Virus record (IMG/VR): IMGVR_UViG_3300028298_000021
Span: 1-30,425 of that record
DNA length: 30,425 nucleotides
Source of the DNA: a virus
Direction: 5' to 3' (one strand)
The notes beneath the pieces were generated by a model. It ran no database searches. It worked only from the letters and a program-made list of their open reading frames with translations, and was not told the DNA's origin. Made by a program: the position numbers and the translations under genes. Positions 22,301 through 29,955 of the stretch are shown in pieces. Numbering within the stretch: position 1 is the stretch's first letter; each line of letters starts with the position of its first letter.

Positions 22301-25034
22301 CATTCTTTCTGATTTCTTGAAAGACGCAAGGAAAATAGTAAACGATTATCACGCACTTGATTCAAACGGAAAAATAGGATCAGCAGTAACGAGTAATAAC
22401 AGGAAAGTTGGCGGGAAAGCTATTTTTTCTTGGTTTGAAAACATAGGGAAAGAGATTGCTGATAACATTTCTCCTATTGAAAGGATTGGGAAAATAGCTG
22501 GTACGGCATGGTCAAAAGCTGATCCGTCTTTGCATTTAAGACAATTTCTGAACATCAGTAGGTACGTGCTTCATAACATAAAGGACGGAATAACTTTTAT
22601 GGTGTTTGAGAACGGTGATCTTGTTGAGAAAGAGCAGTTCAATTACGGAACGCTTGGAAAAGAGATTGAGAAAGCCGGTGACATGGCTGAGTTTGATAAT
22701 TGGCTTGTTGCTCGCCTGCACGTTAAAGGTCGTGAATTGCTTGGAAAAATGATTGCAGAGTACAACCAGTCTTTATCAGACATTCAAAGTATTCTCAGCT
22801 CTGGAATAGGCAATGCAAAAGAAAAGTTTGATGAAGCGCAAGCGTTCATTGATGGGTACGACAGGTTAAAATCCGTTCTTGATAATGATGATATTGACAT
22901 AGAGGTTGCTATAGATGCTTACAATAAGGATGCGAAGCGTTTCAAACATTATGCAGATAAATTTGACGCATTGCAGAAAGCAACAAATAACATGATGGCT
23001 GACGCTGACATTCAATTACTTACTCCTGAGCTTAGAGATTTGTATGCCGAAAGTGAAGGGTATGTGACTATGAAGCGGTCGATGTATGATGAGATTGGTG
23101 GAGAGCCAGGAGAACCGACAACACTTGGTGGAACAAGCAGGGTTTCATCATACTTGACAAGGACAGGTTCAGGAAAGGAGATTATCAGTCCGTTTTATTC
23201 AACGATCAAAAACCATGCTGAGGCGTTTCGGAAAGGAATGAAGCAGGTGGTTTATAATAAGCTCGGTGATATATTCGAGAAAAACCCAGAGTTGTTCCCT
23301 GCACAAAAAGAAGAAGGGGACGCAAGGTTATTCGCTAATAGCAAGGACCATATCATTGCTATGGATAATTATACACCCGTAGCATGGAAGGTTGGTCGAG
23401 AAATAAAGGACGTGGTAGACCAGACCCTTGACTATAAAAAAGTTCATAAGGTCGAGTCAGTATTAAGGGCTTCAAATAGACTATTTCAGATGGGGACTAC
23501 AGCAATGTATGTTGCTTTTGCCGCAACAAATATTGTTATGGATCAGTTTGTGGCAACTATGAACAGCCGGACGGGTGTATATGTACCGTTACTCACGCCA
23601 ATAAACATTCTTGTCCGTAGGTTTGCGAACCATTCTTCTCCGGAAGCCGTCTACGCAAGAGAGTATTTTTTGCTTGGTGGAGAAAGACAGACGTTTGCGC
23701 ATTGGCAAGACTTAAGCCCATCCGAGTTCTTTGATAAGGTGTATAAGGAAAAAAGCGCTTTCAAACATGCCGCAACAATGGTTTGGAAGTATTCTGGCGG
23801 TGGAGTTGTTAATACTCTCAAATGGCTTGGAGAAAAAAGTGAAATTATGACACGTTCTGCTGAATACGTTAAAGCTCGAAAACTTGGGTATCCACAAATA
23901 GCGGCACTTGAACTTGCTGGACGTGTTACAACTCCATTTCATCATACAGGAAGGCTCGGTGGAGGGACTGTTGGAGAGTCAGCAATACGAAGTATCACGT
24001 TCTTCAATCCGCAGATACAAGCTCTTGCTCAGTTTACGGATACGCTGTCTCGGCCAGATGGAAGAGCAAAAGTTGCTTTTGTCACTGCGGCTATAACCGT
24101 TGCAGGTGTTTCGGGCGTTCTTGCTATATGCGGTGGTGGCAGTGATGAACAAAAGCGGATTCTTAAAGGAAAAACACCGGAAGAGTTGGCAATGTATATG
24201 TACTTTCCGCACCCAACTGACCCGAACAAAGTTGTTAATATCCGTGTTCCCCAGGAAATCAACACCATAGCGACCATGATAAACATGGTTATGATGAATG
24301 ATATGATTAACTCACGATACACAGCAGGAGAGTATCTTGACGGTGCAACAGCATGGATTCCGGATCAACTCAACCCATTAGACCCGACGCGGCAGTTTTT
24401 TTCTCTTATGCCGCAAGCAATAAAAACAAGCGTTGAGCTTTCGACAAACACAAGGACGTTTCCGAAAGTCATGCCAATAGATACGTATTGGGAAGAACGA
24501 TATAAAGAACCTCGGTTCAGAACGACAGAACGGACAAGCGAAATAGCAAAATACGTTGGAGCTAAATTCAATGTATCGCCAAAAAAAATAGATTATGCCA
24601 TACTTGGGTATGGATCACGTGGCCTTACTCAGTTTTCTCTATCTAACATACGAAACCCGTTTGAACGCGAGTTGTATATGGGTGGTGTTCGGCAAATGCA
24701 CGTGTTTTATAACGAATCAAGAAAGTTTGATGAACTGAAAAGTTCAATAAAAAACGGATGGCGCGTCCCTGCTGATGAAGCATTGATGAAGCAAACCGAG
24801 AAACAAATAAAATCAGTTAATGATGCTATATCCGAATACTCAAGAGTGCCGACAGCAAACAAAGAACGGTTAAAAGAGGCAAGAGCAAAAGTTCTTGACG
24901 CTATCGACACAGTTGATTATACCGCTATAGGCAAAATAGAAGAGTCAGCAAAAGTGATTGATATGCCAGAGTACAAGAAACCGGTAAAAGAGAAAAAGAT
25001 AAATCAAGTCCGCATCCCAAAACCTCCGGGATAG
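19359..25034 (+). CDS. Giant polyvalent ejection protein: M15 peptidase, HExxH motif, LPD38-like domain
   Basis: This 1,891-residue virion protein is likely packaged and injected with the DNA. Residues about 173-220 form a small-residue hydrophobic segment (GMVAGAAIGTAYG...) suited to membrane insertion. Residues about 375-475 are an M15/VanY-type peptidase: SRHNRGAAVD (432-441) gives ligands H434 and D441, and DPNH (469-472) gives D469 and H472. It should cut peptidoglycan peptides during entry. Residues 520-680 are a Pro/Ala/Glu-rich linker with 44-residue repeats. AHEISHY has an HExxH zinc motif (892-896), suggesting a second metalloprotease. Residues about 1370-1755 resemble LPD38, a domain of phage polyvalent proteins, with hydrophobic stretches such as AAITVAGVSGVLAICGGG. 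No polymerase domain is visible. Domain calls are by motif. Confidence 0.82.
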   Translation: MPTITDSLYDFLVQHASDMPDKVTFNKTLQDKGKREELHKFMNQHFADVPDFQTFDTLLGSRDMTFTENAGRVIGEVVQTVQKIPELAQHGWTQGQIDSEINRAVPDAEKVATLIDQQKDIKPTKTQQRAQTPSETIIPGGFIENPVSWLTEMSITSASTMLPQVLERAPENLALGMVAGAAIGTAYGTPVLGFGALPGAIAGVVLGAGTAIPISLAQASKVQAQSELLLGKLKDVYGVDINNHDELVAALSDTKLINKIKGDVYFAAETQGFFDGIAATFGGGIAKTAIKKFGSGFAAKVVGETGEFAFQAASGMAGEAGKQVITSGKVTSPADVVAEGLGEMPSVGIPARVGKAAIRKVGESIMFTSNTGDQAHFNRLNPDFRTRFEAMAEEYKQKTGKKLQVNSAARSNAEQQAIYDSGVRPAAKPGKSRHNRGAAVDVGRQNVADLSSLGLLEKYGFETGAAFGDPNHIQDSGETVDVQSLDMLPDDLRAQYEETDAVVNPAPEPVPAEPTAMEQLQREFVDAKPLESAPEPALNQPEVVQDAEVAPENPQVAVQPAAKLTIKEALLALKAIKESLSAQDNVAPQDAEVAPEAVVNPYYRSTQTTSFQSDPDAVVTPETPARQENVAPQVAEVISETPQVAVQPKANPTINESLSVQQNVVPDEVKSIEKKEPWQMTKNEFDLSGILPDDSVLSEIESRKPKKRRGISGNLPALSAYENSLRKWVTEYKQALKSQHKRIVEQAIDEGKPVPVEVLVDYPELQSSMPSVSAQPESITVDDQNLGRPGASTYSPDQQQGDSTGALTNQEDLSGSFKKTTKSTTYSISDSVPDQNQATAGTFNMVDRVLALKEKYAKRISEKGAGRYRGKYDTKTKSIMVRSLRNLTDTAHEISHYITDKYSIDKKVLSGNYGKIVNEIINVYEKYYGDSQPLLTNDRTKVVEGISTFIEAYIIDPVSARKEFPELTKAIILNEGAFSDGILSDFLKDARKIVNDYHALDSNGKIGSAVTSNNRKVGGKAIFSWFENIGKEIADNISPIERIGKIAGTAWSKADPSLHLRQFLNISRYVLHNIKDGITFMVFENGDLVEKEQFNYGTLGKEIEKAGDMAEFDNWLVARLHVKGRELLGKMIAEYNQSLSDIQSILSSGIGNAKEKFDEAQAFIDGYDRLKSVLDNDDIDIEVAIDAYNKDAKRFKHYADKFDALQKATNNMMADADIQLLTPELRDLYAESEGYVTMKRSMYDEIGGEPGEPTTLGGTSRVSSYLTRTGSGKEIISPFYSTIKNHAEAFRKGMKQVVYNKLGDIFEKNPELFPAQKEEGDARLFANSKDHIIAMDNYTPVAWKVGREIKDVVDQTLDYKKVHKVESVLRASNRLFQMGTTAMYVAFAATNIVMDQFVATMNSRTGVYVPLLTPINILVRRFANHSSPEAVYAREYFLLGGERQTFAHWQDLSPSEFFDKVYKEKSAFKHAATMVWKYSGGGVVNTLKWLGEKSEIMTRSAEYVKARKLGYPQIAALELAGRVTTPFHHTGRLGGGTVGESAIRSITFFNPQIQALAQFTDTLSRPDGRAKVAFVTAAITVAGVSGVLAICGGGSDEQKRILKGKTPEELAMYMYFPHPTDPNKVVNIRVPQEINTIATMINMVMMNDMINSRYTAGEYLDGATAWIPDQLNPLDPTRQFFSLMPQAIKTSVELSTNTRTFPKVMPIDTYWEERYKEPRFRTTERTSEIAKYVGAKFNVSPKKIDYAILGYGSRGLTQFSLSNIRNPFERELYMGGVRQMHVFYNESRKFDELKSSIKNGWRVPADEALMKQTEKQIKSVNDAISEYSRVPTANKERLKEARAKVLDAIDTVDYTAIGKIEESAKVIDMPEYKKPVKEKKINQVRIPKPPG
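20991..21360 (+). repeat. 132-bp period repeats in the giant protein linker
   Basis: The 24-base block starting CAAGATGCGGAGGTCGCTCC occurs identically at 20991 and 21123, and in diverged form at 21255, an exact 132-base (44-codon) period. The 16-mer AATGTTGCGCCCCAAG is also exact at 21111 and 21243. The middle of the second unit is unrelated to the first, so the linker has grown by duplication followed by replacement. The protein equivalent is a QDAEVAPE...NVAP unit. Confidence 0.85.
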
Positions 25035-25103
25035 ATTGTTTTATTTGAGGAATATGTATATTAACGGTGTGGCTTTTATTTATTCAAACAAAATCACTTC
25101 TCA

Positions 25104-25511
25104 ATGAAAAGGATTTTCTCTATTCTACTCGGTGTACTGTTCTCTGTTCAGGTCGCACAGGCGGCAAACATCACAGCAGCACAGGCTGATAGCAGCCCTA
25201 AGATGCACCGTATATCTCATGGCGCAGTTGTGGTCAATACAGCAACTCCGGCAGGCAGTGTTATGGTTTCCTCGGCAGGGCAGCTACAGGCAAAGACTGG
25301 TTTGGCTGTAACGGGTGCGGCTACGGTATCAACTACGCTTGGTGTAACCGGTGTTGTTACTGGTGCGTCTTACAAGGTGGCGGCACTTGGCACGGCTCCT
25401 ACAACGGCGGCGGCGGCCGGAACTGCTGGAACGATTGTGTTCGCGGCAGATGCAATTTATTTTTGTGTCGCGACTGATACGTGGAAGAAGATTGCTATTG
25501 CAACATGGTAA
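25104..25511 (+). CDS. Fibre-region protein with signal peptide-like N-terminus
   Basis: This 135-residue protein has a textbook signal peptide: MKR, then hydrophobic IFSILLGVLFSVQV, then an AQA cleavage site before residue 21. No lipobox Cys is present. The rest is rich in Ala, Gly, Thr and Val with repeated VTGAATVST and GVTGVVTGA motifs. It ends in GTIVFAADAIYFCVATDTWK, a beta motif common at the ends of phage tail fibres and appendages. A Sec signal on a structural-looking phage protein is unusual. It may be exported or anchored in the host envelope, or the N-terminus may simply be a membrane-active segment. It lies 69 bases after the giant gene and 10 bases before the collagen-like fibre. 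Confidence 0.6.
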   Translation: MKRIFSILLGVLFSVQVAQAANITAAQADSSPKMHRISHGAVVVNTATPAGSVMVSSAGQLQAKTGLAVTGAATVSTTLGVTGVVTGASYKVAALGTAPTTAAAAGTAGTIVFAADAIYFCVATDTWKKIAIATW

Positions 25512-25521
25512 ATAACTGAAC

Positions 25522-27159
25522 ATGGCTCTTGCTGTAACGACCATAACGAACTACGGTGGGAACACCTATGTCTGCACTCCGTTCTCTTCTGTCACGCTGG
25601 CTGCGGGCGGAAACTCTGTCTCTGACGTTATTGATATAGCGCAAAGCAGTTTTTCCACTCAGGTTAGTGACTACTCCGGAACAGGCACTATTACCCTTCA
25701 AGTCCTTGTTGAGAACTTTGATGCTGAATCTGACGGGGTTGTTCCGTCTGGACTGGCAAACATATTTACATCTATAAGCGCAAACGGGACGTACACGTTC
25801 ACGATGCCTTCTGGTGTATATAAGAGGCTCAAGGTGACAGAAACGGGCGGGGTGTCGAGTGCTACGTTCACGATCACTCTTGCTGGCACAGGGAAGGATG
25901 TAGGAGAAAAAGGCGACACCGGCGATACCGGTGCTGATCCTGAACTACGGGAGTATGACGGGTACTTGCAGTGGAACGATGCGGGGGTGTGGCGCAACCT
26001 TGTGAAATGGTCTGAGGTTTTGATAGGTGAGGTTGTTCCGGCAGATTTCCGCGTATATGAAGGGTATATTCAGTGGTCTGATTCTGGCGGGAACTGGACT
26101 GATCTTGTGTTGCTGAGTACGTTGAAAGGGGATACAGGAGCGACAGGCACACAAGGCCCTGCTGGCCCAACAGGAGCAACAGGAGCACAAGGCCCTACTG
26201 GACCAACAGGAGCAGCGGGCCCTGCGGGAAGTGGAAGCGGAGATGTGCTTGGCCCTGCGTCAAATCACACTAATTATTTGCCACAATGGAACGGAGCGAA
26301 CAGTAAAACGCTGAAAGACGGGTACCCTGTATCAGCAACATCAGGAGCAGGAACCGTTCCTGTATCCGATGACAACGGGAAAGTAGATACTTGGGTTACG
26401 GACTCAAGCGCAACAACAAAGGGCAAGGTAGAGCTTGCGACAAACGCTGAAACAATAACAGGTACGGACTCTGCGCGAGCGACAACTCCCGCGAACATAG
26501 CGGCGGTGCTTGCTGATAAAAGTACAGCAACACCTACGGCAAGTAAAATCCCCATTGCCGACGGCAGTGGGAAGCTGGATACTTGGGTAAGTGATTCAGG
26601 CGCGACAGTTAAAGGAAAGGTTGAGTTATCCACTGATGCCGAAACGATTACCGGAACAGACGCTGTTAGAGCAACTACACCGGCAAACATTGCCGCGCTT
26701 CTGGCGAACAAGTCAACAGCAACTCCGACAGCAAGCAAAATCCCGATTGCGGACGGCGATAAACTTCTTGATGGGTGGATTACTCGGTCTGCTTTTTGCC
26801 CTGTAGCGGCTATAGGAGGATCAGTTGCTACAGGTGACGGTAAAGGATACGTCCCTATGCCTGCGGAAGTGAACGGATTTAATCTTATAGGTGTTGTGCT
26901 GAATCTTGCCGTTGTAAGTTCAAGCGGATCACCTACCTACCAACTCAGGCGCAAAAGAGGCGGTACAGACGCAGATATGTTATCGACGAAGGTTACATGT
27001 GATATAAACGAGCTAACGTCAGCGACAGCCGCGACAGCCGCAGTTATTAACACGTCAAACGATGACATTCAGACAGGTGATTACATCTACTTTGATAAGG
27101 ATGCCACAGGAACAGGAGAAAAAGGCGATGCAATAACGCTACGATTCCGTAAAGCATAA
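25522..27159 (+). CDS. Collagen-like tail fibre
   Basis: This 545-residue protein is a probable trimeric fibre. A beta-rich head-binding domain fills residues 1-125. A short GEKGDTGDTGA stretch follows at about 128-138, then two related beta motifs (GYLQWNDAGVWRNLV and GYIQWSDSGGNWTDLV). About twelve Gly-X-Y triplets occupy about 203-240, expected to form a collagen-like triple helix. Residues 288-420 carry two full 64-residue repeats plus the start of a third (TKGKVELATNAETITGTD..RATTPANI), the tail-fibre repeat family that often precedes the receptor tip. The C-terminal 120 residues are a beta-rich tip. Overlapping TAATG links it to the next gene. Receptor unknown. Confidence 0.82.
   Translation: MALAVTTITNYGGNTYVCTPFSSVTLAAGGNSVSDVIDIAQSSFSTQVSDYSGTGTITLQVLVENFDAESDGVVPSGLANIFTSISANGTYTFTMPSGVYKRLKVTETGGVSSATFTITLAGTGKDVGEKGDTGDTGADPELREYDGYLQWNDAGVWRNLVKWSEVLIGEVVPADFRVYEGYIQWSDSGGNWTDLVLLSTLKGDTGATGTQGPAGPTGATGAQGPTGPTGAAGPAGSGSGDVLGPASNHTNYLPQWNGANSKTLKDGYPVSATSGAGTVPVSDDNGKVDTWVTDSSATTKGKVELATNAETITGTDSARATTPANIAAVLADKSTATPTASKIPIADGSGKLDTWVSDSGATVKGKVELSTDAETITGTDAVRATTPANIAALLANKSTATPTASKIPIADGDKLLDGWITRSAFCPVAAIGGSVATGDGKGYVPMPAEVNGFNLIGVVLNLAVVSSSGSPTYQLRRKRGGTDADMLSTKVTCDINELTSATAATAAVINTSNDDIQTGDYIYFDKDATGTGEKGDAITLRFRKA
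26383..26781 (+). repeat. 192-bp fibre repeats
   Basis: Two complete 192-base units begin at 26383 and 26575, and a third start is recognisable at 26767 (LDTWV, LDTWV, LDGWI). The encoded 64-residue units are nearly the same protein, but the DNA differs at many third positions. This indicates an old duplication held by selection, not a recent slippage event. Confidence 0.8.
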
Positions 27160-27731
27160 TGGCTACGTATGATTCTGGATTGGTCTACTGCACGGGGTAT
27201 GCTCATTCAGGCAGTGGGAGTGATTTTACAAACCCAGACAGGATAACAGCCAATGATAACAGTTACGCCACAAGGGTTATCGGGTTTATTTCTGACGGGC
27301 TTATATTTGCAACGTTTTCTTCGTTAGCTTTGGCAAGTTTGCCGGATTTAGCTACAGTTACGGGGGTTGAAGTGTATGTCGGAAGAAAAGCGTCGAGTGA
27401 ATACACTATGGCAACAGGGTCCCTCGACGGTGCGACTTATTATTATTATCCTGGGGTGTACTTATACAATGGGCCGGCCTATGGAAGTGGGAGGCCTATT
27501 ACTTTTCCTGCGTATTGGACGACAAGCGAAGCGCAGGAAATACACGGGGGGGTGTCTGATTTGTGGGGAATGACAATTACGCCGAGCATATTAAAGAGCG
27601 GCAATTTCAAAGTACGTTTCGCGTGCACGAGTTTCTGGGGCGCGACAACAACCGCGTCCATTGATTACATAGCCGTGAGAATTTACGCAACATACTCGGA
27701 TGATTTTGTCCCGACTGCGGCTTGGTTTTAA
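27159..27731 (+). CDS. Jelly-roll fibre-associated protein
   Basis: This 190-residue protein begins at the TAATG overlap with the fibre gene. Pattern ATVTGVEVYVGRKA, then GVYLYNGPAYGSGRP, then WGMTITPSILKSGNFKVRF, then ASIDYIAVRIYATY is a beta-sandwich jelly-roll seen in phage appendage proteins. The same arrangement appears as the insertion in the large tail protein at 14431 (residues about 215-420). It may be a fibre tip, carbohydrate-binding module or fibre chaperone. Coupled translation with the fibre favours a physical partner. No catalytic residues are evident. Confidence 0.65.
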   Translation: MATYDSGLVYCTGYAHSGSGSDFTNPDRITANDNSYATRVIGFISDGLIFATFSSLALASLPDLATVTGVEVYVGRKASSEYTMATGSLDGATYYYYPGVYLYNGPAYGSGRPITFPAYWTTSEAQEIHGGVSDLWGMTITPSILKSGNFKVRFACTSFWGATTTASIDYIAVRIYATYSDDFVPTAAWF

Positions 27732-27797
27732 TCGTTCTTATTACATTGGTTACGGGCGTGAAATAATTTGCAAATCCCCTCTATAAAATGAGTATAA

Positions 27798-28199
27798 ATG
27801 CAATACAACCAATCAATGCCGATGCCTCTTAGGATACATCATTTGACGGAGGCACTGCTTATATCTATGTCGTGGTTTGGGTTTCAAACTGCGTGGGGTA
27901 TGTCGCTTATTAACCTTGCAGAATCCGTGTATTATGGCGGGTTGACGCATGTAACAATTTCGCTTATGTCGGGCATTGCTCCGCAGATTGTTGTACCTGC
28001 ATGGATACCTGTTTGGCTTGGTGTTCTTTTGTGGACGCTATCGGCACTTGCGCTTATTTTCAAGCTTGTTGCATCAGGGATAGGTATTATATTAGAGAAA
28101 TGGGCAAAGGTTGTCGAAGCAAAAACAAACCGGTGCAAAGGCATGCAGTGTCAGTATTGGGTTATCGCTAAAGAACGACTTGAAGGGGAAATAGAATGA
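27798..28199 (+). CDS. Small membrane protein, holin candidate
   Basis: This 133-residue protein has hydrophobic segments at about 18-40 (ALLISMSWFGFQTAWGMSLI) and about 70-98 (WIPVWLGVLLWTLSALALIF, then KLVASGIGIIL). A charged C-terminal tail with Cys-x-x-x-x-Cys (RCKGMQCQYW) follows. It ends in an ATGA overlap with the M15 endolysin gene, the usual place for a holin that opens the inner membrane. The start at 27798 lacks a clear ribosome site, and Met codons at 27816 and 27822 are alternatives. The protein at 28609 is a competing holin candidate. The two may act as holin and antiholin. Confidence 0.6.
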   Translation: MQYNQSMPMPLRIHHLTEALLISMSWFGFQTAWGMSLINLAESVYYGGLTHVTISLMSGIAPQIVVPAWIPVWLGVLLWTLSALALIFKLVASGIGIILEKWAKVVEAKTNRCKGMQCQYWVIAKERLEGEIE

Positions 28200-28606
28200 T
28201 CAACAGCCGAAAAATTGAGGATTTATTGCCTGCCGTTCAGACAAAATGCAGGTTGTTTCTTGCAGAGTGTGAGAAGTTAGACGTTGACATCTTGATTACA
28301 AGCACGTTCCGTGATAATGAAAGCCAGAACGCTTTATTTGCGCAGGGCCGGACAAGGCAGGGCAAGATAGTGACAAACGCCAGGGGCGGGCAAAGTTTTC
28401 ATAATTGGTGCGTTGCGTTTGATGTTGTGCCATTGCTACACGGGAAGCCTGATTGGGATAATATGCTGCTATGGGATAGTATTGGCCATATCGGCAAAGC
28501 GTGTGGGCTTGAGTGGGGTGGCGATTGGAAGTCTGTTGATATGCCGCATTTTCAGTTTACAGGCGGGTTGACTTTAAGGGATTTGCAGAACGGGAAAACG
28601 ATATAA
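28196..28606 (+). CDS. Endolysin, M15-family L-Ala-D-Glu-type peptidase
   Basis: This 136-residue compact peptidoglycan peptidase is probably the lysis enzyme. Motif SFHNWCVAFD gives zinc ligands H69 and D76, and DMPH gives the catalytic D115 and ligand H118. TSTFRDNESQNALFAQGRTR is the conserved Arg-containing region before the first ligand. Length and layout match T5 or Ply500-like single-domain endopeptidases, without a binding domain or signal peptide, so it depends on a holin. The family's Gly after the first ligand (SxHxxGxAxD) is Cys72 here. The gene overlaps the upstream membrane protein by 4 bases and is followed by a second small membrane protein after 2 bases. Confidence 0.9.
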   Translation: MINSRKIEDLLPAVQTKCRLFLAECEKLDVDILITSTFRDNESQNALFAQGRTRQGKIVTNARGGQSFHNWCVAFDVVPLLHGKPDWDNMLLWDSIGHIGKACGLEWGGDWKSVDMPHFQFTGGLTLRDLQNGKTI

Positions 28607-28608
28607 CA

Positions 28609-28818
28609 ATGCTGAAATCAATTGACTTTGAACTTGTGCTTAAATGGATTGCGGAGCGGTGGGCGGAACCATCGACGAAGAGAAGCGTCCCCGCCTTTGC
28701 TATAGCGACGATTGCTATTGTGTACGCTGTTATAAAGGGTGAGCCATCAAGCGCTATCCTTGCGGCTGGCGTTATGCTTTACACGTTTCTCAATACCGTT
28801 ACTTCGGAGGGCAAATGA
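28609..28818 (+). CDS. Small two-helix membrane protein, holin candidate
   Basis: This 69-residue protein has two short hydrophobic segments, VPAFAIATIAIVYAVI (residues 27-42) and SAILAAGVMLYTFLNTV (48-64), joined by a KGEPS turn. That hairpin topology and size suit class II holins or antiholins. It starts 2 bases after the endolysin stop and overlaps the Rz-like gene by ATGA. With the 27798 product there are two membrane candidates in one lysis cassette, and the sequence alone does not say which is the pore. Confidence 0.65.
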   Translation: MLKSIDFELVLKWIAERWAEPSTKRSVPAFAIATIAIVYAVIKGEPSSAILAAGVMLYTFLNTVTSEGK

Positions 28819-29486
28819 TCAATCTTAAAAAAATCGACTGGTTCAAAACTGCTATTCTTGTCTTTGGTGTTCTTTTTGTGTTGTCATGGTGGTCAGGCAG
28901 ACAGCAGGACAAGACCGATACAGCGCAGCTTATCAATGCGCTGGAGGACACTGTTAAAGTGAACATCGACAAGTACGGCGACAAAGTGAGCCAGATCAGC
29001 CAGATCAGGACGGACAGACCGCAAACTTTTCTCGCGATCAAAAGTAATGATGCAGAGATTCAGCGACTTCAGGAAGAGGTAAAAAAATACAAAAACCAGA
29101 TCAAAAACGGCTCTGTAACGGTTTTTAACTCGTCGGTAGCTGTTGATACTACTTTATCCATAGTACACCGCTACGACGGGGCTATAGCCGCTTCTGCTGG
29201 CGATGGTGAGTGGTACAAGATCAGCAACGTCATAAACAAGGACGGCACAGGCAGGACTTCGCTGTCTGTCCGGAATGAATACACCGTCGCTCTGGTCGAA
29301 GAAAAAGGGCGCGCTGTTGTGAAGGTGAAGAACAAAAACCCGTACAGCACTGAGGGCGAGATACGAACATACGCACCTCTACCGAAAGATCAGAAACGAT
29401 GGGGTGTGGGACCTTACGCAGGGGTAGACGCTACAGGAAAAGTATCAGCTGGCGCAGCGGTGTCATGGCATTTATTTGAATGGTAA
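28815..29486 (+). CDS. Rz-like spanin, DUF6808-type
   Basis: This 223-residue protein has one N-terminal membrane helix (WFKTAILVFGVLFVLSWW, residues 9-26). A periplasmic coiled coil follows at about 75-98 (SNDAEIQRLQEEVKKYKNQI), then strands, and the C-terminus ends KRWGVGPYAGVD...AVSWHLFEW. Proteins with this layout close lysis cassettes in Bacteroidota phages and are annotated as DUF6808/DUF6549 or Rz-like. An inner-membrane anchor and coiled coil fit a spanin that disrupts the outer membrane after the endolysin has acted. The Gly/aromatic C-terminus ending in Trp resembles the last strand of an outer-membrane barrel. No separate outer-membrane lipoprotein spanin is seen. The start overlaps the holin candidate by 4 bases. 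Confidence 0.65.
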   Translation: MINLKKIDWFKTAILVFGVLFVLSWWSGRQQDKTDTAQLINALEDTVKVNIDKYGDKVSQISQIRTDRPQTFLAIKSNDAEIQRLQEEVKKYKNQIKNGSVTVFNSSVAVDTTLSIVHRYDGAIAASAGDGEWYKISNVINKDGTGRTSLSVRNEYTVALVEEKGRAVVKVKNKNPYSTEGEIRTYAPLPKDQKRWGVGPYAGVDATGKVSAGAAVSWHLFEW

Positions 29487-29505
29487 CTATTAAATAGAAA
29501 ACATT

Positions 29506-29955
29506 ATGGCAAGCACATCTTCCATTTCTGCAATTTCAACCGTTGCAAACGGTACCCTCAAGATCATTGAGTTCACTTATGCAATCGACGCGTCGGGAAC
29601 CGTTTACTTTGAGCCGGAGTTTGACAACACAGAAGGCGATACAATAGACTTCTCCGGTTACGCATCCATGCAGCTAATCAATACGGGCGCGGCAAACTCT
29701 ACGCTGACTGTGCAGGTGTACGTAAGCAACAACCTGGTTGACGCTGACTTTTTGATTCCGTGGGATCCTGACGGGGTTGTTCATCCAGCAATGTGTACGG
29801 CACTTGCGTTTTCGACTACTCCAAAAAAGATGTTTGAGAACATCAGGATACCGCTTGCAAGGCGCGTCAGGTGGGCATTTACTGAAGCTTCTGGCGCTGC
29901 TGCCATTACAGGAAAAGCACAGCTTGCCTTATCAATCGCTAAAGTAAAGGGCTAA
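29506..29955 (+). CDS. Beta-rich structural protein, unknown
   Basis: This 149-residue protein is composed of predicted strands: IIEFTYAIDASGTVYFEPEF, SMQLINTGAANSTLTVQVYV, and IRIPLARRVRWAFTEASGAA. It lacks catalytic clusters or a signal peptide. The sequence type is that of small virion-surface or fibre-associated proteins. It overlaps the next gene's start at TAATG. Its placement after the lysis genes with a putative receptor-binding gene suggests a second appendage block. No family recognised. Confidence 0.55.
   Translation: MASTSSISAISTVANGTLKIIEFTYAIDASGTVYFEPEFDNTEGDTIDFSGYASMQLINTGAANSTLTVQVYVSNNLVDADFLIPWDPDGVVHPAMCTALAFSTTPKKMFENIRIPLARRVRWAFTEASGAAAITGKAQLALSIAKVKG

Noticed and set aside
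27732-27797. Bacteroidota promoter before the lysis genes (TTG ... TAATTTG)
   Set aside because: Spacing between the boxes is about 15 bases and the -7 element lacks one spacer base, so the match is poor.
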